A stretch of 9,819 nt of DNA from an uncultured Clostridia bacterium (GTDB taxonomy: Bacteria > Bacillota > Clostridia > Monoglobales > Monoglobaceae), in assembly GCA_934463175.1 (NCBI GenBank), contig CAKSIW010000090.1, positions 1-9,819 of the forward strand, given 5' to 3'. A program made the translations under genes and the position numbers. Below the pieces are notes generated by a model. The model was not told the DNA's origin, did not search any database, and saw nothing but the letters and a program-made list of their open reading frames with translations. Positions 6,045 through 9,819 of this stretch are shown one piece after another (position 1 is the first letter of the stretch; the number at the start of each line of letters is the position of its first letter).

Positions 6045-6098
6045 AAGACAAAAACGCATAGGATTTCCGAAAATAAATCATTACAGGAGCTGATACTA

Positions 6099-8723
6099 AT
6101 GATAAAAAAGCTTTTTGCGGCTGCCGCTGCCGCCGCGGTATTCGGCGGCATGTGTGCGGCTCATGCCGCTGACCTCCGATTTGAGCCTGACGGCGGCGGA
6201 TATTTCATATACTGCAACAACAATGAATTTATCCGAAGGTCGGATTTGTCGGATACCTCAAACCCAAATCCTGCATACCTGATGAATAACCAAAACATGA
6301 CAAACGGGAAATATACTCTCTATTTTTCTCATGTCAACCACACCGAGCTGCCCTCCGCGGAACGCCCCGAGGACACCGCCGACATGAAAATCGACTCCTT
6401 CACTCCCGAACAGCTGGAGCAATACTATATGGACGATGAATGCGGCTTTGACATTGAAACCGATGTCGAGTTCAAGGCGAAAACCGACACGAAAATCCGT
6501 TTCACCGCAATCGGCTTTGAGGTTCAGCAGCCGCGGAACTACTACTACACAAATCAATTCATACGCTATGAAGACCCATGGGCGTGTCTGGGCGCAGTTG
6601 CGGACTATATGCAGCGACCGATTTTTGACGCGAACGGCGTTGAAAAGTTCCGCCCATCAGACTTTGAACCCTTTGAAATCGAGCTTAACGCAGGCGAGAG
6701 CGCGTGGCTCGGAAAATACATAAAAAACTATGCTGTTGTGCCGTGGCTCAAGCCCGTGCATCTTCTTGCCGACTTTGAGATTCTATATGGCTGCACAGAC
6801 ATAAACATTGCCGCGCTCCGCGCCTCCGACACTCTCGGCGACCGCAGTGCGCACAGCAGCAATGCCGCATTCGCACGCTATTTCCGCGACAGACAGTATA
6901 AGGGTGTTGCGGACACTCTGCCCTCCGTCACTGCCGATTTGGAATACTCAATCGACGACACAACAAAGGACGGCGAGCGGCTGCCCGTGACGCTTTTCAA
7001 TCAATATGTCCCGAACGGTAATGAGGTTACGGAATGGATAACTCATATCAATCCGCAGGGCGACAAAAGCGTCAACCGATATGCCGCCGAGAGCGACATG
7101 CTCAGGCTGGAATATTTTGACCCGTCAAAAAAACTGCTGTTCGGAAGCGGCATACCAAAGGAAGAGCGCGACAGCATCTGGCACTTTGACGTGTTCCACA
7201 GCGATACAAAAAAATTTGACCCCTCCCTCGGCGTTGCAACCGAGGAAACATTCCGCCCGAACTATGAGCTTGACGTGTTCAAGAGCAACTCTAAATCAAG
7301 CGGAAATTTTGCGAACTACTGCGTCAGAACCAACTATCACCTTTCGGTTGAAAACCGCGGCACAAGAGAAAGATTCTTCAGCTACCGCGCAAAGACAACC
7401 GCAGGAATTGTGGTGTCGGTCAAGGACAAGGACGGGAAATATATCGGCGAAAACGCGGTTCACAAGGTATATGACACCGTTGCGCGCGATGAGGCTCTCG
7501 CGTGCGTCAGACTGCCTGCCGGTGAGACCACAGAGTTTACCGTTGAGGTGTTTCTGCCGATTAACTATGTCGGCGGAATTAAAAACTCGTTTGAAATCAC
7601 CGATTCCGAAGCAGTCATTGAATTTCCGCCCGACCTGAAGCAGGGAACTGTCATTGACCCCGATTTCACGGGACGCGATTTTGTGAAATGGGAGCGCGGC
7701 GAGCTGCTGCGGTCGGAGGACGGCGAGGCTTGGACGGCTGTTGACGTGACACCCGAGGTGCGCGAAATATTTGAAGGGAACTACGGCAACTTTCAAATCA
7801 AATATCTCGGCGGCAGATATTGCGCAATGTGGTATACCTTTGTGCCGACTCCGTCATATTATGCGCCGTGGCTGAAATATAAAACAGAAATATATTTCTT
7901 TGACGATGATTTCCGCCTTATCGGCACAGCCGACCTCGGCAGTTATCCGTGGGAGATACGCGAGGCAGGCGGAAAGCTTGTTGTGAAGGCGGACAGCGTA
8001 TGCGAATCGGCGGACGGCGGTGTTGACTGGACTGAGAGCCGATATGAGGGCTTCAACATGCCGCTTGACTGCGGAGAAGGGATTATCCTTGCGCCCAAGA
8101 CGGGCGGTGAGATGTATCTTTCGCCCGACGGCGGCGAAAATCTCTATAAAATCGCATACCGCGCGGACGTGAAGCCGCCGAGATATGCGGACGTTCTGGG
8201 AGATTTGTTCTTTTTCGCCGAGGGGAGCGACATTTCATTCTCGCGCGACGGCGTTGAGTGGGTCAGGGTTTCGGCTGAAGAGAGGATTGAAACCTTGTCC
8301 CGTGTCGGCGATGAAATCATTGTGAACAGGTCAAAGAAAATCAGGATTCCCGATATTCCGTGGTATACGAACGTTATTCTGTGCGGTGAGGTCATGCAAT
8401 ATGACCGTCAGGTTCGCGGGCATTCATACGGTGTTGCCGTGCCGCTGGAAATGTCAATGGACAAAATCGGTGCGGAATATCGCTATGACGAAAAGAGCGG
8501 CTCGGTTGAGATTGAATACGGCGGAAAGGAGCTTGAACTTTCGGTCGGCTCAAACATGCTGCGTACTGACGGTGTGAAGAGCTTCATGAGCTTCGGAACA
8601 AGCTTTGAAAATGAGCGCGTGTTCATTCCGGCGGCGGACGTTTTTGAGGCTCTCGGCTTTGAATGCAAATATTTTGAGGACAGCCGCTGTCTCGTTGTGA
8701 ATGCGCCCGAAACAAGCTCTTGA
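6099..8723 (+). CDS. Large secreted protein with C-terminal copper-amine-oxidase-N-like domain
   Basis: An 874-residue exported protein of unknown function. The start is the ATG at 6099, nine bases after AGGAG (6085-6089); the frame opens earlier, at 6027, inside repeat R2. The signal peptide has MIKK, an alanine-rich core and likely cleavage after AHA (residue 23). I do not recognise residues 24-520, rich in aromatic and acidic residues. About 525-740 carries three BNR/sialidase-like Asp-box phrases (SEDGEAW, SADGGVDW, SRDGVEW), which suggests a beta-propeller. Residues 778-874 fit the copper amine oxidase N-terminal-like (stalk) domain of secreted Clostridia proteins: GVAVPLEM, YGGKELELSVGS, RVFIPAADVFEALGF. 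There is no membrane anchor, LPXTG motif or catalytic signature that I can identify, so a cell-surface binding or scaffold role is a guess. It is flanked by repeats on the left and a separate promoter on the right, so it may be monocistronic. Confidence 0.85.
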   Translation: MIKKLFAAAAAAAVFGGMCAAHAADLRFEPDGGGYFIYCNNNEFIRRSDLSDTSNPNPAYLMNNQNMTNGKYTLYFSHVNHTELPSAERPEDTADMKIDSFTPEQLEQYYMDDECGFDIETDVEFKAKTDTKIRFTAIGFEVQQPRNYYYTNQFIRYEDPWACLGAVADYMQRPIFDANGVEKFRPSDFEPFEIELNAGESAWLGKYIKNYAVVPWLKPVHLLADFEILYGCTDINIAALRASDTLGDRSAHSSNAAFARYFRDRQYKGVADTLPSVTADLEYSIDDTTKDGERLPVTLFNQYVPNGNEVTEWITHINPQGDKSVNRYAAESDMLRLEYFDPSKKLLFGSGIPKEERDSIWHFDVFHSDTKKFDPSLGVATEETFRPNYELDVFKSNSKSSGNFANYCVRTNYHLSVENRGTRERFFSYRAKTTAGIVVSVKDKDGKYIGENAVHKVYDTVARDEALACVRLPAGETTEFTVEVFLPINYVGGIKNSFEITDSEAVIEFPPDLKQGTVIDPDFTGRDFVKWERGELLRSEDGEAWTAVDVTPEVREIFEGNYGNFQIKYLGGRYCAMWYTFVPTPSYYAPWLKYKTEIYFFDDDFRLIGTADLGSYPWEIREAGGKLVVKADSVCESADGGVDWTESRYEGFNMPLDCGEGIILAPKTGGEMYLSPDGGENLYKIAYRADVKPPRYADVLGDLFFFAEGSDISFSRDGVEWVRVSAEERIETLSRVGDEIIVNRSKKIRIPDIPWYTNVILCGEVMQYDRQVRGHSYGVAVPLEMSMDKIGAEYRYDEKSGSVEIEYGGKELELSVGSNMLRTDGVKSFMSFGTSFENERVFIPAADVFEALGFECKYFEDSRCLVVNAPETSS

Positions 8724-8748
8724 AATTTTTGCTGTGATGTGTTACAAT
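8720..8748 (+). promoter_or_regulatory. SigA-type promoter for the downstream membrane-protein gene
   Basis: TTGAAA (8720-8725) and TACAAT (8743-8748) are 17 bp apart, with TGT just before the -10 giving an extended -10. The -35 overlaps the TGA stop (8721-8723) of the preceding gene. It is the best promoter match in the window, with five of six bases in each box. Confidence 0.75.
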
Positions 8749-8778
8749 TAAAGGAACTAATCTGAAAGGGTGATTTTT

Positions 8779-9393
8779 TTGGATAAGCAGGCAAGAGAGG
8801 CAAGGGAGCATATGAAGGCACTCTCTCCGCAGGAGAAGTGGAAGAATTTTTGGTATTATTATAAAATTCATGTTATTGCAGGTGTTTTTGCGGTATTTCT
8901 GATTGCGTTCACGGCGGTTGAATGTGCGAAAAGAATTGATTATGATTTGAATATTTCATATTACAGTTCAACCGCAATCAGCGATGACGGAATCACAAAG
9001 CTGACCGAATATTTCCAAGGCGCGGTTGACGATGTGAACGGGAACGGGTCGGTTGACGTCGGGATTGCGTCGTGCTTTGCGAATCCCGATGAGCAGAGCG
9101 AGCAGACGCAGGCTGTCATGGTTAAGCTCAGTGCGGAGCTTGCCGCGGGTGAAAGCATGGGGTATTTGCTTGACGAGAAATATAAGGAAATTTTTATGAG
9201 GAACTATTTCGAAGTTGCAGAGAAACTGCTGGACATCAGCGAAGTTCCCGAGGTTCGGGAGGCACTGGGGCTTGCAGACGGTCAAAAGCTTTATTGGGTC
9301 ACAAAGACCGTTTATGAAACGGAAAAGGACAAGCCCGAAAAGCTTGCACAGCATGAAAATGCAAAAAAGGCTGAACAGTTGTTGGAAAAATAG
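8779..9393 (+). CDS. Single-pass membrane protein of unknown function
   Basis: A 204-residue protein with an amphipathic, charged N-terminus, the aromatic patch KWKNFWYYYKIH (20-31), one membrane segment at about 31-49 (VIAGVFAVFLIAFTAVECA) and an extracytoplasmic domain of about 150 residues. Few lysines and arginines follow the segment for a while, but the positively charged N-terminus supports an N-in topology. Residues 84-93 (DDVNGNGSVD) resemble an EF-hand or dockerin-type calcium loop. The C-terminus (165-204) is helical and charged. TTG at 8779 is the preferred start because AAAGGGTGA (8765-8773) sits five bases upstream; a GTG at 8770 falls inside that site. Small YYK-type membrane proteins of this shape occur in Clostridia, but I cannot name a function. 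The gene has its own promoter. Confidence 0.8.
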   Translation: MDKQAREAREHMKALSPQEKWKNFWYYYKIHVIAGVFAVFLIAFTAVECAKRIDYDLNISYYSSTAISDDGITKLTEYFQGAVDDVNGNGSVDVGIASCFANPDEQSEQTQAVMVKLSAELAAGESMGYLLDEKYKEIFMRNYFEVAEKLLDISEVPEVREALGLADGQKLYWVTKTVYETEKDKPEKLAQHENAKKAEQLLEK

Positions 9394-9401
9394 CTATTTG
9401 G

Positions 9402-9422
9402 TGCGGGGGCTTTGCCCCCGCA
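9402..9422 (+). terminator. Strong hairpin just after the membrane-protein gene
   Basis: A 9-bp perfect stem with GCGGGGGC/GCCCCCGC at its core and triloop TTT, starting eight bases after the stop. It is not followed at once by Ts, but T-runs begin within 10 bases and recur across the array, so it may act as a terminator. It is also the first unit of the hairpin array. Confidence 0.5.
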
Positions 9423-9690
9423 TTCCGCTTTTAAAGGCTTTTTTGCGGAAACATTTTTTTAAACATTTTTTGTGGGGGATTTCCCACACACCTGTTTTTT
9501 AAAGAATGGAGTTCCCACACCCTTTTTTATGAGGCATTGCCTCCAAAACCTCTTTTTTATGGGGGCGGCATCCCCAAGCCCCCTTTAAAGGGTTTTTTGA
9601 AAACAAACTTTTTTTCTTGTGGTGCTGTGCCCACACCCTTTTTATGGAAACGCTGTTTCCAAACCTTTTTTTATGGGGGCATCGCCCCCA
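9402..9690 (+). repeat. Hairpin array, copy C
   Basis: Units, given as arms and loop: 9402-9422 (TTT), 9471-9488 (TGTGGG/CCCACA, 6-nt loop), 9531-9543 (GAGGC/GCCTC, ATT), 9561-9575 (GGGG/CCCC, imperfect), 9618-9635 (TGTGG/CCACA plus GC/GC, bulged T, TGT), 9645-9661 (TGGAAAC/GTTTCCA, GCT) and 9674-9690 (TGGGGGC/GCCCCCA, ATC). Spacers are of the type AAACC-T(5-7)-AT. A 12-bp palindrome CCCTTTAAAGGG followed by six Ts lies at 9581-9598. Stems differ in sequence but stay complementary. The array links the gene at 8779-9393 to the conserved module. Confidence 0.8.
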
Positions 9691-9819
9691 AACCCCCTGC
9701 GCGCCGCTGTCAGGCTTGTGTCGGAGTAGCTGCTTGAACACCGAATTTTGAGCAGCGCGAACAGGGCTCCCAAAAAGCGGAGGCGTTGCCGACGCTTTTT
9801 GGGAAAGAGGAGCAGCCAA
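9690..9819 (+). repeat. Dispersed structured repeat, conserved module, copy C (cut by window edge)
   Basis: Nearly identical to copy A read on the opposite strand, and a diverged match to copy B. It contains GCTGCT/AGCAGC arms around a conserved loop (about 9729-9756), then the 11-bp stem CCCAAAAAGCG (9769-9779) with CGCTTTTTGGG (9793-9803). That stem is capped by GA/GA (9780-9781 with 9791-9792), GGC/GCC and triloop GTT (9785-9787). By comparison with copy B, a module M probably starts just beyond 9819. Confidence 0.85.

Noticed and set aside
5612..6151. 179-codon open frame on the minus strand across the repeat tract
   Set aside because: It is translated repeat sequence: the phrase SQFVCKKAL occurs twice because R2 occurs twice, and PLW/PPF-KxG phrases come from the S hairpins. 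It has no good ribosome binding site and overlaps the start of the secreted-protein gene.
9402..9690. Hairpin array as a CRISPR array
   Set aside because: There are no constant direct repeats separated by unique spacers. The repeated parts are variable short palindromes with T-rich linkers, and no cas-like gene is present.
9402..9690. Hairpin array as integron attC sites
   Set aside because: Units of 15-40 bp lack the core-site motifs and extrahelical bases of attC, there are no gene cassettes between units, and no integrase is in the window.
9499..9819. Open frames over the hairpin array on both strands (9499-9819 minus, 9537-9737 plus)
   Set aside because: The periodic phrases (PHKK, YGG-PKPP) mirror the hairpin units. 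Conservation follows base pairing rather than codons, and the frames run across copy C without a plausible start.

Overview
The window looks like chromosomal DNA of an anaerobic, fermentative Firmicute, most likely a gut Clostridia lineage. The grounds are strong AGGAGG-type ribosome binding sites, a TTG start, TTGnnn/TAnnnT promoters with TGn extensions, a PaaK-type arylacetate-CoA ligase followed by an ACT-domain protein, a uronate isomerase, and a secreted protein ending in a copper-amine-oxidase-N-like domain. The genus cannot be read from the sequence.

Layout. Positions 1-281 hold a structured repeat element (copy A, minus strand) lying just after the uxaC stop. Positions 287-2582 are a minus-strand pair, fruK-like sugar-phosphate kinase then uxaC glucuronate isomerase, read from a good promoter at 2606-2634. 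Positions 2592-2769 are a divergent intergenic region, with a stem-loop in the presumed paaK leader. Positions 2770-5284 are a plus-strand operon: paaK, an ACT-domain protein and an unrecognised 241-residue protein. Positions 5271-6098 are a gene-free tract made almost wholly of hairpin-forming repeat modules (copy B, then related modules). Positions 6099-8723 encode a large secreted protein. Positions 8779-9393 encode a single-pass membrane protein with its own promoter at 8720-8748. Positions 9402-9819 hold a hairpin array and a third copy of the repeat (copy C), which runs off the end of the window.

The metabolic genes make two units. The minus-strand pair fits use of uronates and phosphorylated ketohexoses. 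The plus-strand operon fits activation of an arylacetate to its CoA thioester, with the ACT protein as a possible amino-acid sensor. The functions of the last two genes are unknown.

The most unusual content is the repeat family. All three long copies lie directly 3' of a gene and in the gene's own orientation. They combine a variable string of short hairpins, most with three-nucleotide loops and differing but self-complementary stems, with a conserved module of about 130 nt. That module has an 11-bp stem capped by a tandem G-A/G-A internal loop. Related modules between 5426 and 6004 show compensatory changes in their stems. This points to a structured, probably transcribed, dispersed element that I do not recognise as a named family.
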